A DNA stretch of 64,000 nt. Source: Tetrahymena elliotti 4EA. Taxonomy: Eukaryota; Ciliophora; Oligohymenophorea; Hymenostomatida; Tetrahymenidae. The stretch is taken from assembly GCA_000231825.2 (NCBI GenBank), contig JH720298.1, forward strand, positions 563,742-627,741. The letters are read 5' to 3'. Under the pieces are notes generated by a model, which was not told where the DNA came from, searched no databases, and saw nothing but the letters and a program-made list of their open reading frames with translations. Below, in pieces: positions 1 to 12,982 of this stretch; position 1 is the stretch's first letter, and the number at the start of each line of letters is the position of its first letter. A program made the translations under genes and the position numbers.

Positions 1-1463
1 TCTTTCCTTTTATTTTCTTCTTCTAAAGCTTTTTCAGCTTCTAATTTTTTTGCTTTTTATTCTTCTTCAGCTTATTTCTGTAACTCTTCTTCTGATTATT
101 TTTGCAACTCTTCTTCTGTAGGTCCTTGCTAGATTTCCTATTATTAGATATCTTCTTTGGCCTCTACATCTTGTTATATAGCTTATTTAACAACTTCCTA
201 TTCCTCTTATTATTCTGGTAAATTAGTATCAAGTTGGTTTTCATTTTTCTAAGCTTGCTCAATATCATTTGGAATTCCTTAAGTATTTTCATTAAGTTAT
301 TCAGCATTTTGATTTTGATTTTGAATTTAGTTTTAGTTTTGGTTTTAGATGAGTTCTCCTTAATTAAAATTCTGTTATTATGCTTCAAAAGACTAAGCAC
401 TTGTCAATTACTAAGACTAATCATCTGCTAAATACTGTTACTATCCTTGTTGATAATTTTATCCATTTTAATCGCTCTTGTCAGTAGAGGAAAGAGATTG
501 ATTTCTGGAGCTACCTTATTTAACTGAATTCTCTTAATTTTCTTGGAATGCTTACTTATCTTAACTGTCTTACTTCTACACAAATATAACTTAACCCTAA
601 CCATAAGAACTATTTCTAGCTTAGTGTTCATGATGTCTGTCTCTATTATACTATTGGTAATTACCACCAGGATTATTCATGTTATTCTAGGAATGGTTTG
701 AAGAACCTTACTAGTTATAACCCCTATTATGTTAATTATTACCATTATTGTTGTTGTTACCATTTATATTGTTGTTGGTATAATTTCCTTTGTTAAAATT
801 TTGTCTTTTTCCCTAATTATTATTATTATCATACTTGTTATTTGGATAGCTTTTACCAGGTTATGGTTATCCTTAATATTGCTTGTAGTTATTATTGCTT
901 CCTTAATTTTAATTTTTATAATAGCCATGATTAATGTTATCTTTATTATTGTTATTATTATATCTTTGGAAGGTCATGTTCCCATTGTTATTGTTATTGC
1001 TGTTGCTTATATTACTCAGTTGTTGATTGTTATTATAATTGTTAAAATTGTTGTTGTTATTGTTATTGCTGCTACCGCTGTTGTTGCTACTGATGTTATT
1101 ATTACTGTTGTTGCTATATTGATTTTATGCTCCTCCTTGGTTTCTAATGTATTATTTTTAATTATTGGTGTTTTTTGAATTTCCGGAATTACCCATATTA
1201 TTATAAGAGTTATAATTGCTGCCACCATTATTTTGATTTCCACTATACTATTATCCTCCCTTATTACTATTGAAATTCTTATTCTTACTATATTTTTAGT
1301 TGTTGTTGTAGTTGTTGCTATTCATGTTCTGGCCCCCTTGATTGTCATCTCTGTTGTAATTACTTTGCTAACCTTAGTACTTGCTTTTCATGTTTTCCTA
1401 AGAGCCAGATTAGTTAGAAGTCTAATCCTATTTATCTTTTTCTACATATTCTTGTTGGCTCAT
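1..1463 (-). CDS. Asn-rich low-complexity protein with charged coiled-coil tail (partial)
   Basis: The minus-strand frame opens at ATG 1463-1461 (MSQQEYVEKDKQD...) and has no TGA down to base 1, so at least 487 codons are present and the C-terminus lies outside the window. The first ~330 residues are dominated by Asn with Gly, Ser, Gln and Tyr (runs such as NNNNNNNFNNYNNN). They are followed by a Gln-rich stretch and then a Glu/Lys/Gln/Ala heptad-like segment (EELQKQ repeats near bases 40-125), probably a coiled coil. Asn/Gly/Tyr-rich sequence of this kind is typical of RNA-binding or granule-forming proteins, but no RNA-binding domain is visible, so the function is unknown. Base composition rises sharply in GC at the start codon compared with upstream DNA, which supports the start. 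The hydrophobic Ile/Val-rich frames on the opposite strand are antisense artefacts. Confidence 0.75.
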
Positions 1464-4014
1464 TTTATTTTATTTAATTTTTTAGATTGAATTTTTAAAA
1501 ATATTAGTAAATTAAAAGAAATTTGATGATTTATTTCAATTTCCCTTCCCCTCCTTGCTTTTTCTTCTTCCTCTTTTTCTTTATTTATTTTAATAAAAAA
1601 TCGCCTTAAATAAATAAATAGGTAGTCCACTCTGAATAAAATACATGCACAAACAAGCATTATTCAAAGAATAATTCAAACCTTGAAGCAAAGAAAAAAA
1701 TTAATCAAACATATAATCTATCTATTAATATACTTATTTATGCACATAAATATATATATTTATCAATATATGCTTATACTCTAAATAAACTAACTAAGAG
1801 AGAATCAGCAATCAAGCAATAAATTATGCAGGCCATAAAATATTAAAGAAACTTAAAACTAAAAAAGCATGCAAAAAACAGGAATAAATACATATAAAAC
1901 ACATCAAATAAAATAAGAAATCTAAAACAAAATAATTAAAATGAGTTACTTACTTACATTCATAAATTAATTAATTCATTTATTTATTGAATTTTTTATC
2001 AATCAACCCTTTCTTCTTTCTAAACGATACATGTTATTTTTTGATAATTAATAAATAATCAATTTTCTCTCTAAATAGTTGAAATTCAATTCAATTCAAT
2101 TTATTTCTAAAAGTTTTTGTGTCTCTTTGACTTCTTTGAATGGCAAATTTATTTGAAAAGCAATAAATCAAATTAATTCAAAATAAAAAACTTTAAAATC
2201 TTTTATTTTCTAACCCCACCAAATAATACAATTTAAGAAAAATATTTTCAATTTAAGTTTAGTCAACCTAATTTAACACAAATTATTGTGATTCAATTAA
2301 ATTGAAATGGCCTTAAAAAAATTAAAACTATAAAGTTAAAATTATTACTTTTACATGTGATATACTCAATTTTTTAGATTCAGTTATTTTTAATTATTTT
2401 AAAGGTACACAAATAAAGAAAATCTGAAATGTTGTAAAGGAGGGAAAAATCAAGAAAAACAGTAAAGTAAGATGAAAATAAAAATGAGGAGGAATATTAC
2501 ACTTAATAAAATGAAGTAAAAAATATTAAATATTAATAGGTATAGAGTATATTAATATGTCTAATTCTAAGTTTTTGATAAAGTAATTTAATGTTTGTTA
2601 AAGGAATAGTATACCTTTTTGTCTATTTTATTTTTCTAAAGAAATAATCAGCTTAAAATATATCAATTTTATTATTTAAAATAAATCTTTGAAGAAATAT
2701 AAAAATAAAAGAACAAATTAATAAATTGCATTTTTGAATTTCGAATTTCTTAATTAACGAAGTTGCTTGCCATTTTCAATTCCTTTTTAAATATTATTCT
2801 TTAATAAATAAACAAACAACTTTTAAATATTTTGTAAATACTCTTTAACAATAATTTTAAATCAAAAATAAAAAACAATAAGAGAATAAATTTTATTTAA
2901 AGTAATTAAAAAGTGATGCTAAAAAACTGTTTATGAAATATACCATATTCCTTGCTAATTTCCATAATAATCTTTTCTTTATTTAATCATTTTTTTTCAA
3001 TTTTCAGTCAAATTAAATGCTTACCAAAAAATAAAATTATTATACTTTTTTTATATTTATAATATTTCTCTTTATTATATTAGATTTCAATTTTAATCTG
3101 AGAATCAATGATTTTTAAATATCAATTAAATAGCTACTTAAATGAATTAAGCATAATTAAGATTTAATCTTAACTTTTTCTAATAAATTAAATATCTTAT
3201 GTTTAGTTATTCAAATTTTTAACTATTCTCATTTTAAAATTTACTTTTCATATGATTTACTTTAATTTTAGATTCCAATCTTGAGTTTTCATTGATTTAA
3301 GATGCAAAAGCTTAATGAATTTATGATGAAAATCCTTTCATCGCAAAAAATTAAATATTTTCATTTTTAAATATTTATTCTCATTCTAATAATCTTGTAA
3401 AAAGAAATCAAAAATAATTCTTGAAAAAAATATATTAAAAAAATATAGTTGTGTTAATTAAGTTAGTTTAATAAATTAATTCTAACTTTATAGATATTTT
3501 GATATTAAATAATTTGGAAATAAAATCAAATTTATTACTTGAAAGGATCATTTTACTGTAGAATATATATTTTATTTTTTAAATTACTGAAAAACCAATT
3601 AAAATTACTATTGTTAGAAATTTAGTTAATAGTTAAAAATAAATATGGATATTGAATTAAAATGTAAACTGATTATATGATATTAAGTGATTATTTAAAG
3701 ATATCATAGATTTATAAATATGTTAAGGTAAGGTAGTGGGCATCATAAAAATATATTGTTTATAAAATTAATAATAATATATTCCAATAAATTATGTTCA
3801 TAACTTTATTAATATTTGATTAAGTTTTTATGATTTCTCAATAATTACCTCAAATTAATTCGCATCTAAAATATTAATTTAGCAAACAAACTATTTATTA
3901 GTTAAGTATTGTATAGAAAACAAAAATAAAGTACTACTTTAATTTATTTACTCTAACTACTTAGCATCTCCAAAATATTTGTTGAGGTTTTCACAATTAC
4001 CTAATATCATCGTA
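1464..4014. other. AT-rich intergenic region between divergent genes
   Basis: About 2.55 kb of very AT-rich DNA separates the minus-strand gene ending its 5' side at 1463 from the plus-strand gene starting at 4015. It must hold both promoters. I see no reading frame, RNA gene or clear repeat in it. Confidence 0.6.
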
Positions 4015-7000
4015 ATGAACTAGAAAAGGTATATTTAGACGAAAAGGCCTCAAACTACAAATATCTAAAGTGTCAGAGCAGCTAAAAAATCAACTTTAGA
4101 GTCAACAAACATTACAAATAATGAAAATGTGAAATCCAATACATAAGAAACAGAAAAACGACATAAATAAACTGAGATAATAGGTTAAGTTTAGAAAAAG
4201 AATGTAGATACTAGTTTATTATAGAATAATGAAAATAACTTTATAAGTATTACTTCCTAGGATAATGAAATGATAGATGATTATAGAAATATTCATTTAA
4301 AATCTGTCATGTTTTCTTAGGATAGCTAAAATCTATTTGATGGTTATCATTATAATAATGCTCATAACTCACTTTAAATGAGCACTGTTTTTATTGAGCC
4401 TCCTAATAATGCTTATACAGAAGCTTCTTTCACTGAAGAACATAGAAATATGAACAAATACCCATAGAACTTATCAAATATCATCTAATCTCATACTTCA
4501 AGAGTGCAAAAAACAAATGCTTTTCACACAAAATTACCACATAAAAAACAGAATTAAACTTAAATGCTTCTAAAATTTATAAATAATGAAGGGTAGTCTC
4601 ATAATATAAAGCAAATCGAGAGGGCAAATTTGATTTAACAGCATCATTTTTATGATGATTTATTTATGGGAAATCAAAAGGTTTAAGATAATAAAAAGAT
4701 TAACAATAGAGATAATGTAAATAAAAAAAGTAAACCAAATTAGATGATTAACATATCTAATTTTAATAAAAGTTTCTATGTCCAAGTTAATGCTAACTAG
4801 TAACATGCAAATAAAAGAAATAGTTTAGATTAGAATCCACTTGTTGTTGATGATTAAGCTAAATAATGCATATCTGAACAAGTAAACACTCAAAACACAA
4901 CTAAAAACCTACTTGAGAATTAAAGTTAAAACTAAACACAAATGAATGAATAATTTTTAAGAAAGGGTGGTTTTCCAGGAAGGAAGTTATCCATCTTAAA
5001 TAAAGAATAATTGTGCCTAATTGTTAAGAAATTGTCTCGTTCTATGCATTAAGAAAGCAAATTAAGTGCAGCTTCTTTAAACAATAGTTAAGAAATGAAC
5101 TTAAGTTAGGTAAGCCTGTAAAACAAGATCTAAAAAGCATCTTAAACAAACTCTAATAATTTTTTTAACAGAAACTATTCATTTCAAATAAATAACAGAG
5201 CTTAAACAGCTAATAAGACTAATAGAGACTTATAAAAATAAACATGTGTTAAAGGAATTTCAATTAAAAATTACTACAAAAACCAAGCACTTAATAATCT
5301 ATTATAATCCTCAGGTGATAACAACAATAATTTGAGTCTATCAGTGATTGTCCCATCTAATTAATTATAAAAATAAACAAATTATAATGATTTTGAATAG
5401 AAAAACAGCTAAAATCAACATCTTAACAGCAGCCAAATTTTAAATTCAAGTTTGGTTGAAAATGATCTCTAAAATGAAAATAATTATAAAGATTACTAAA
5501 TTTTATCTAAAGAATAAGAATTACAGCAATAACAAGATGAAAATAATTATTAAAATTAATAAATAAATTTTCTTAAGGGACAAGCTGAATGCTATAACTA
5601 AAATCCAGATCTAGAAAGTTTTATTAAAGATACAAAACAATCAAAAATAGCTGATTTTAACAAAAGAAAAAGAAATAGTTCAAACTTTCTAAGTCAATCT
5701 TAAACTCATAGATCTAAAGATTCAAATGCAAATAAAGCACATACCTCATTTAATTTTTATTAATCAAATTAAAATCACTAAATGAATTTAACAGGAAATC
5801 AATTTAAGGTGAAATAATCTCAATTAGTCGAGCATAGCAACCATATTGAAAGAAAGTTATCAAATATGAGTTAAGACTCTCATCCTTACTTAGAAACTTT
5901 AGTATTTGGAGAGTTTGGAACTTTAGAATCAGCAGTAGCAAAATCAAATAATTAAAATAAAAAAGAACAGCTGAATTTTAATGAAGAAGATCAATTCTAA
6001 TTCAATCTTGATGATTAAGTCTAATAATATCCACTCTCTTCTAGATATGCTGAAAAAAATTAGAAATCAAAAAGCAAGAATTTAAATAGAAAATTAAAAA
6101 AAAATGAGCAAAAAGGTTTAGAAGCCTCTAATGGATCAGAAACTGTTTGTGATTTAGCATCTTTTAATGATGATAAAAGTTTATTTTAATTTAAAAAAAG
6201 GAGTTCTTCAGCAAGAGAACAACTCTTCTAATCTTAGTTAATTAATAATGAAAGCTTAAAAGATAAGTTTCTTAAAAATTTAAATCTTAGGGGGTAAAGG
6301 TAGGCCAGTTAAGAAGATCTAAGATCTATGGGATCTTAGCTCTCTCTTTAGGAATAATTACCAGAAAATTAAACAGCTTCAAATTTATAAATTTAAAACA
6401 AATAAAGCTAAGAATCTATAAAAAGTATAAATTAAAACAATCCCAACAACCTGAGTTAATTGGATGAAAATAAACAAAATAATCCTAATCAGTATCAAAA
6501 GTAACCTTCAAACGAGTATCAATCTTTGTTAAAAGTTTATGAAAAAAGTTTAGCAAACAGAACAATTGATTAATAAGATGAAGAACTTATTTTATAAAAA
6601 AGCTAAATTAACAATCAAAATTATGCAAAGAAAAGTGTTTTAATTATAAAGAATGATAATTACTCTCACCTTTCTGAAAATAGTGAGAATCTTTGTAACT
6701 TAAGACAAGTATATAATAATTAAAACAGCGTCACTCTAAATTAGAATAAAATATAAACTGAAAACCAATCTCATAAAAATGGGATGAAAAACTAAACTAA
6801 TTATACTACTGAAAATACGAATCAAAGATAAAATAATTCTACTTTGAATACTGACCATTAAATTATGAGCACATAAAATACCAATGATGTCAATTCTCAA
6901 TATTTTATAAATTAATCCAACCGAAAATAAGAATTCAATGGTATCTTTTTGCCATATTAAAAGGAAGAACATCCAAATGGTTAAATAAATCCCTAATAAG

Positions 7001-7419
7001 CAATTTAATAAAAAATAATTCACTCAAACTTTCCTCAACAAATTAACACAAAATTTTTGCAACAAAAAAATCCAACTAATTCTCAACTTTTCTCATTTTT
7101 ATTGTAAAAGTAAAACCTAAACTAAAATTTTGAGAATAATCTTCAAGCTATAAACCAAAGAAAATCTTCCTTAAATAGTAGTTAGTAAGAAATCAACAAA
7201 ATGAAATCCACAAATCAATCAAATTATTAGTAAAAAGGCAACTCTTTAAACACTTCTGCTCACTTAAACAATAACAACTACCTAAAAGATAAAACTAAAA
7301 AATATTCCTAAACTTAATATCTGAATAATTATAAAAATATATCAAATAATTTAAATAATTAAGACACAGATGAGCTACTTTAACCATGGAATGATTACAC
7401 ATATGTTAAATATTTTTGA
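4015..7419 (+). CDS. Large Q/N-rich protein of unknown function
   Basis: A single uninterrupted code-6 frame runs from ATG 4015 to TGA 7417-7419, giving 1134 residues. I checked every TGA in the interval and none is in frame before the end. The N-terminus is basic (MNQKRYIQTKRPQ). The rest is a Ser/Asn/Gln/Lys-rich, apparently disordered chain with short charged segments, for example RKGGFPGRKLSILNKEQLCL near residue 325. There are no Cys pairs, membrane segments or recognisable catalytic motifs. Such proteins are common in ciliates, often cytoskeletal or regulatory, but nothing here identifies this one. The gene has no visible intron and stands alone, with 650 bp to the next gene on the same strand. 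The start is the first ATG in the frame where GC content rises. Confidence 0.75.
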
Positions 7420-8069
7420 AAAGCAAATAATCTTATTTGTTTATTTTATTAAAACAATTCACCAAAAAAATCTTAAAATTTCTACTAAATATACATGTAT
7501 ACCATACAATCTTTACATCAGAAGCCCTTTTGAAAAAAATCAGATAATTATTATAAAAAATTTGAAAAGGAAATTTATTATTTTTTATGTAAAATTTTTG
7601 TTTTTGATTAATAAATAAGTTATAATGTATAAAAATATTTATCAAATATTCAAGCAAATTTTAAGTAAAAACATTTTTGATCTCGTTTTTTCCATTTGAT
7701 TTTGATTATCATGCTAATAAAGTAGAATCGTTTATCAACAATCATTATGAATTTATATTCTTATAAATAATAAACAAATTATCTTTCTTGATCAAATAAT
7801 TGTGAAACTATTCATTTAAAGAGTACTTCATCTGTTTTTAAAAGTTTACAATCTATTTATTCTATTTTCTTGTCATAACAAATGTGCAAATAATAAAGAA
7901 GTAAAAAATGTTTTAAAAAGACTATAAATATTAATAGATTTAAATAGAAATTATTCATCTAAATAAGTAAGTAAATAATTGAATAAACACTCTTAAATAA
8001 TAAAAATTTAGTAACTTGCTATTAATAGGAAATAAATAAATAGATAATTATAAGTTATTTTAGAACAAG
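7420..8069. other. Intergenic spacer
   Basis: AT-rich spacer between two plus-strand genes. Frames within it are short, shift between strands and lack coding composition. Nothing else is seen. Confidence 0.5.
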
Positions 8070-9209
8070 ATGATAGTTGTTAATAAATAGGCTAATTCAA
8101 ATGTAACCTAAACTACAGTTCGCAATTTTTATCCAAAGAATCCACCTAAATCTGCTGTTTCTCGTTCAAATATGACTTAATCCACAGACAATTTTTTTTA
8201 AAGCTCATAAAATTTTTATTCTCCTCATCATTAGATGAGTTAGTCTACAACTCCAATTGCAAAAAATCCAAAAGTTGATGAATATAATAGCGCATATGGA
8301 ACCCCTAAATATTCAATAAACTAATCTAAGTCTTAATAATAATTTCATAATACAGCCCAGTCATTTTTTAAGCCTTAACAAAGCGAATAAAGGGTTTCTC
8401 AGCCTTAATATCAATACCCATAAAGTTAAAGTTAGATAAATATAAATTTTAAAAAGGAAAATGAAGGAGCAGATAAAGAAAAGTTGCTTGATGCTAAGAA
8501 AACAAGGTAGCAAACTGAATTGAATGTAAATTTACTAAAGAATAGAATCCATTTATTGGAGTTGAAAGAAAAAGAAACTGTAAATAAAATGATCTAAACT
8601 CAAAAGAAAACAATTGATATTATTATGAATAAAACAAATCACCAAACAAAAATTTAATAGAAGCAAGAAAATCAACTCAAGCAGTAGGAAGAGCTAATAA
8701 GAAAGCAAATGGAGTTGAAAATATTAAGAGAATAGAAAAAAACAAAGGATGAGATATTGAAATAAAAAAGAGTTTAATCTGCTCAGATTTAAGCTAAAAG
8801 AATAAAAGATCTCAAAAATCTATACTCTACTCATCTGCAATACATGTAAGAAGAAATGTGGCTTAGAAATGCATAAAGCTATGAAACTGTCAAGCTATAA
8901 GAAAAGGAGTAAGAAATAAAACGCAAATAACTTGAAGATAACAAGAAAGTTTTTGCTAATTAACTTTATAAAAATAGATGCAAACAAGAAATTTCGAAAA
9001 AAGTTCAAAACGAAATGCATTATTTAGAACTCGAACGTAAAGAATAAGAATTAATAAAAAAACTTGAAGCTTCTTAAAATTTATAATACTTAGCATTTAC
9101 TGAATTGCAAAAAGCTCTTAGTCCTCAGCATCTAAATGGTCAAAACATATCAAATAACTCTAGTACAAACTTTAAAAAAACCTCACATAATTATTATATA
9201 GAATAATGA
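8070..9209 (+). CDS. Coiled-coil protein, 379 aa
   Basis: ATG 8070 to TGA 9207-9209 is one exon of 379 codons. Residues 1-130 are a Ser/Gln/Pro/Asn-rich head (for example NFYPKNPPKSAVSRSN). From about residue 135 to 345 the chain is almost entirely Lys/Glu/Gln/Leu with heptad spacing (KEKLLDAKKTRQQTELNVN, EELIRKQMELKILREQKK), so a long parallel coiled coil is likely. No enzyme motif is present. A cytoskeletal or ciliary structural role is plausible from the architecture but is inference only. It is on the same strand as its upstream neighbour and convergent with the gene at 10389-12982. Confidence 0.75.
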
Positions 9210-10388
9210 TTCAATTAAAATATTTTTTATTATCTTTTTTATCAGTCATCCATCCCTTCATCCGTTTTGTAAATTTATAATTTCATATAAAAATCTTCTA
9301 ATCAATAAAAATAAACAAATTTGTTTATTTATGATTGATTGATTCCTTTTCAATATTTCAACGAATTAATTAATAAAAACTAAACAGATAAATTTATTTA
9401 CTTGATAAATAAAAAATAAAAACATTTATCCTTTAGATATGTTTATTTTCATTCTTTATAATCAGTATTAATCTAATCTAATCCAAGCAACTAATATCAT
9501 ATCAATAAAAGAAGCTTATTTACATCTATTCTGACATTTTTATTTAAAAAAATAACAAAAAATAAATAGTGGGATATTATCACTTTACTTGTAAATGATA
9601 ATAATTAAAGAAATCTTTTCGTAATATTATCAAAATAATTTTAAGATCAATCATTTGTTTTTAAAGAAGAAATAAAAAACTCTCATAAAATAAATAGGAA
9701 GATTTTTAATAATATCCATTGGAGTAAAAAAATAATATTTAACTGAAAAATTAAAAGATAATTTAAAGTTGAAAAGATAAAAATAAATTAAGAAATTTTA
9801 CAATTTTTCTGTATGACTTAATAACTTAGTCAATTATTATGAAATAATTAAAATTTGATAAATAAATGTTAAATTAATAACTCAAATAATCTTTGATATC
9901 AATAGAAGATTATATTAAATTTTTTATTTTAATATGTAAATTATTTAGAATCAACAATAAATATTAAAAGCATTATTAATATCTTGGCTTATATTTAAAT
10001 AAATATTTTTAAAATACTATTTTTTTTTATTTCTTTATTGATAATTAAGAAAGTGAGAACCTTTACAATTTTGCTAAATAACACAGCAATTATATCAATT
10101 CCTAATGCAAATAATAAAAAAGTATCAAATAAACGATCAATGAATAGATGATATTTTAAAATAATCGATTATATCAATCTAAAAGGAAGGAAGGATATTT
10201 CTTTCAATTTAATATTAGAATAAATAATAGATCAATAATATAAAATATTAACATTCTGAATACTTACTTATAAATAAAAGGTAGAATATTTTATTTATAG
10301 CTTAAATAGCTGATTTAGTGGAGTTGTAAGCATTCATTTTATTATGGAAAATTGTGGCTAAATATGCAAAAAATTGTACAGTTTGATT
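9210..10388. other. Convergent intergenic region
   Basis: 1.18 kb of AT-rich sequence between the 3' ends of convergent genes. It has many short A/T tracts and TAAATAAA-like runs but no gene, RNA or clear repeat. Confidence 0.5.
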
Positions 10389-12982
10389 TCATTAGATAAT
10401 TTTGGAGTTTTATTTTGAGTATGATAAGAAAGAATTATGTATTCTGCTCTCATTTAAACTTTTTTAAGGGGAAATAGTAGGCATAGTTCTTTTCTTTATA
10501 TCCGATAGTGTATCTTTATCTTTAATCTTTTAGAATTCTTTGACTACTTTTCTATATTCACTTAAAGTTTTTCCAGGGAAGCATCTGCGAACTTAGTTTG
10601 TTGAAAAGGAATCATCAAATTTTTCAAGATCTTCTACATAGAGCTGCTTCTTTTTGATATAATATGACGAATTAAAATAAAATTTTTTATAAAAATAGGT
10701 GATTTATTTACTTCTGGATCAATTATTGAAGTATAGCATGTGCTATTTTGCTTCTAACTAGAAAATTATTCATTTTCAGTAAAAGTAGATGAGGGTTGCT
10801 TAGAAGTTGAATTGAATCTTCTCTTCACTAGAGAATTACTTTTAAAATCATTGCTGCTATTAAATGTCTAGTCTCTCACTATTTTCGATTAGAGAGTCAT
10901 AGTTTTAACAAAGGAATTGTTTAATTTTGAATCATTTTTATCTATCTCCCCTGAAAGTAATCCTCTGAATTCTGCTTTATCAGTTATTCTTTCTGGCCAC
11001 TTTTCTGATTTAGGTTAACTTAAATCATTAATATGAGGGTTTTATTTATGAATTATAGGAGATTTGAGATATTTTAATGGGAAGCTAGTTGTTGTTGTGG
11101 CTGACAAAGAAGCTGAGTGAATGCTTCTGTTTTTCTCATTTATAGAAAAGGAGTTTTAATTTGCATAATAATCAGTTTCATTCATTTGGTTCTGACTTCT
11201 ATTTTAATTAGATCTATCATCAATCTTGTTGTTAGTTGGTGTTGCGTTATATTCAAGGAATGAATCCTCTTTATGAAAATTCACTTTTTTAGTATTAGCA
11301 TTAATTTAGCTTTCATTTTAAATTTAATTTTCCCCATTTTCTGTGTTACTTTTCAATTAAATTTCTGTTACTGATATTTCATTTAGTGGATTGTAAGGGT
11401 TTTCCAAGGCCATACTATTTTATCCTCCTCCGCTGTTATCATTTGTATTCTAGCTGTAGGATCTGCATTTTAGTGAGCTTTTCAGCTAAGAATTTTTTTT
11501 ATTCATCCTCTATTCATTAACTGACTAAACGACATCAGTATAGTTTTTCATTTCTTGTTAATTTAAAGGTTTTTCCAGGATAGAAGAGATGCTACCATTT
11601 GCAAAAACTAGAGGATTTTGTTAGAATTTCTTTTGAAAATCTAATTCATTAGAAAATGATGATATTGAAAAATTTAAATTTTAATTATTTTAATAAGAGT
11701 TTTGATGCTAAAAGTTTGCAATAGGAGTTTAGCCAGATATTTTTTTTTCCATTAAAATAGCACTAGAGCTGGCATCAAAGGGGTTGTTACTACTTTCTCC
11801 TTGAATTTGATGACTGAAAATATTATTAATTTTATTTTTAAAAGCTTCAGATTGCAAAGAACTGTTATTAAAATTAGAACTTTAGCTACCATTAACAGAA
11901 CCTCCAAAAGTTAATAAGATATTTTTGTTATTGTTTGTTTGAAGATTTTAATTAGTTGACTAGCTGTTTTGTGAGGCCATAGTATATTATCTTGCTATCA
12001 AATTAACACTATTATCATTATTTACAGAAAATTGTGGTTTTTATTAATTGTATTTAGTTTTATCTGCTTCATATAAAGTATTAATCTTTCTTAAGTATTC
12101 TCTTTCTTATTCTAAAAACTCTTCATATTGCTTCTTTAAAAGGGCTTCTTGCTTTTTCTTTTCTGCCATTTCAGGGTTTATTTGGCTCTTTGAACGAACT
12201 TTAATAATTTCTAAGACAGGTCTTGTAGGAGGATTAGGAAGAGGAGAAGTTCTTTTTGATAAAATCTTATGTTGCATTTCAAAATTTTGTATGCTTCTTT
12301 CTTTAAAATTACTTCTAATTTTCTCCATATTTGCTTTAACTAAACCATTTTTAAGATCTTCATCTTGCTGCTCTTTTTCAATTCTTTTATTTATATTCTC
12401 TACAGCTTAACTATCTTTTTCAATTATTCTTAAGTTGAAAGATTAGTCAAGGTACTTTTGGCTTTTTTGATTCAATTCATTCCATAATGTAGGAGCAAAT
12501 CCAGTCAAGTAATGAGTACCCTATTAAGATTTATTCAATGTTCTTTTAATCTTTGTATTATCTTCTTGCATCGATAAGTCTCTTAAGTTTTTTTCATTGA
12601 TATTATATATAAATTAACGCGAGTCTAATTAAACATTGATCCTTTCCATCTTTCTTTCATGTAGACGATCAAGAGCCTCTTGTCTCATGAAATTTATGAC
12701 TGTTTTATGTTATTGCTTGAAGTTTTCCTCCTTTTATTTTTCTTACTCTTGCAAAGTAAGTCTCTTCTCCAAACCCTAAGTATTATTTGCATCATGAAAG
12801 AATTAAAGGTATTTTCTACTAAAGCGATACTTATTATTCCACTAATTATCATTTTGCTTATTTGTATAATATTTACTATCTTTCAGAATGTCCTTCCCTG
12901 TTTCTTTTATATGGGTATATTCTGGTAATTTTTTTAGAAGATAATAGTTCTCCATTGCGGGACGCTGATTTAAGTTTATCAT
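10389..12982 (-). CDS. Coiled-coil / low-complexity protein with one intron, about 843 aa
   Basis: Exon 1 runs 12982-10712 and exon 2 runs 10649-10389. A 62-nt intron (10711-10650, GTAAAT...AAG) keeps the frame and leads into well-formed sequence (CFPGKTLSEYRKVVKEF); reading through gives a shorter, less protein-like tail. ATG 12982 and an in-frame ATG at 12955 are both possible starts. I prefer 12982, which adds MINLNQRPA before MENYYLLKKLPEYTHIK. Residues ~60-310 are rich in Lys/Glu/Gln/Arg and likely coiled coil (MRQEALDRLHERKMERI; AEKKKQEALLKKQYEEFLEQ). The C-terminal half is Ser/Asn-rich and probably disordered. No catalytic motif is recognised. The organisation resembles cytoskeleton-associated ciliate proteins, but that is inference. 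The nearest upstream gene is 2 kb away. Confidence 0.75.

Noticed and set aside
234..1490. Ile/Val/Leu-rich plus-strand open frames
   Set aside because: They are antisense to the Asn-rich minus-strand gene: AAT/AAC codons read backwards as ATT/GTT. The minus frame is open throughout in code 6.
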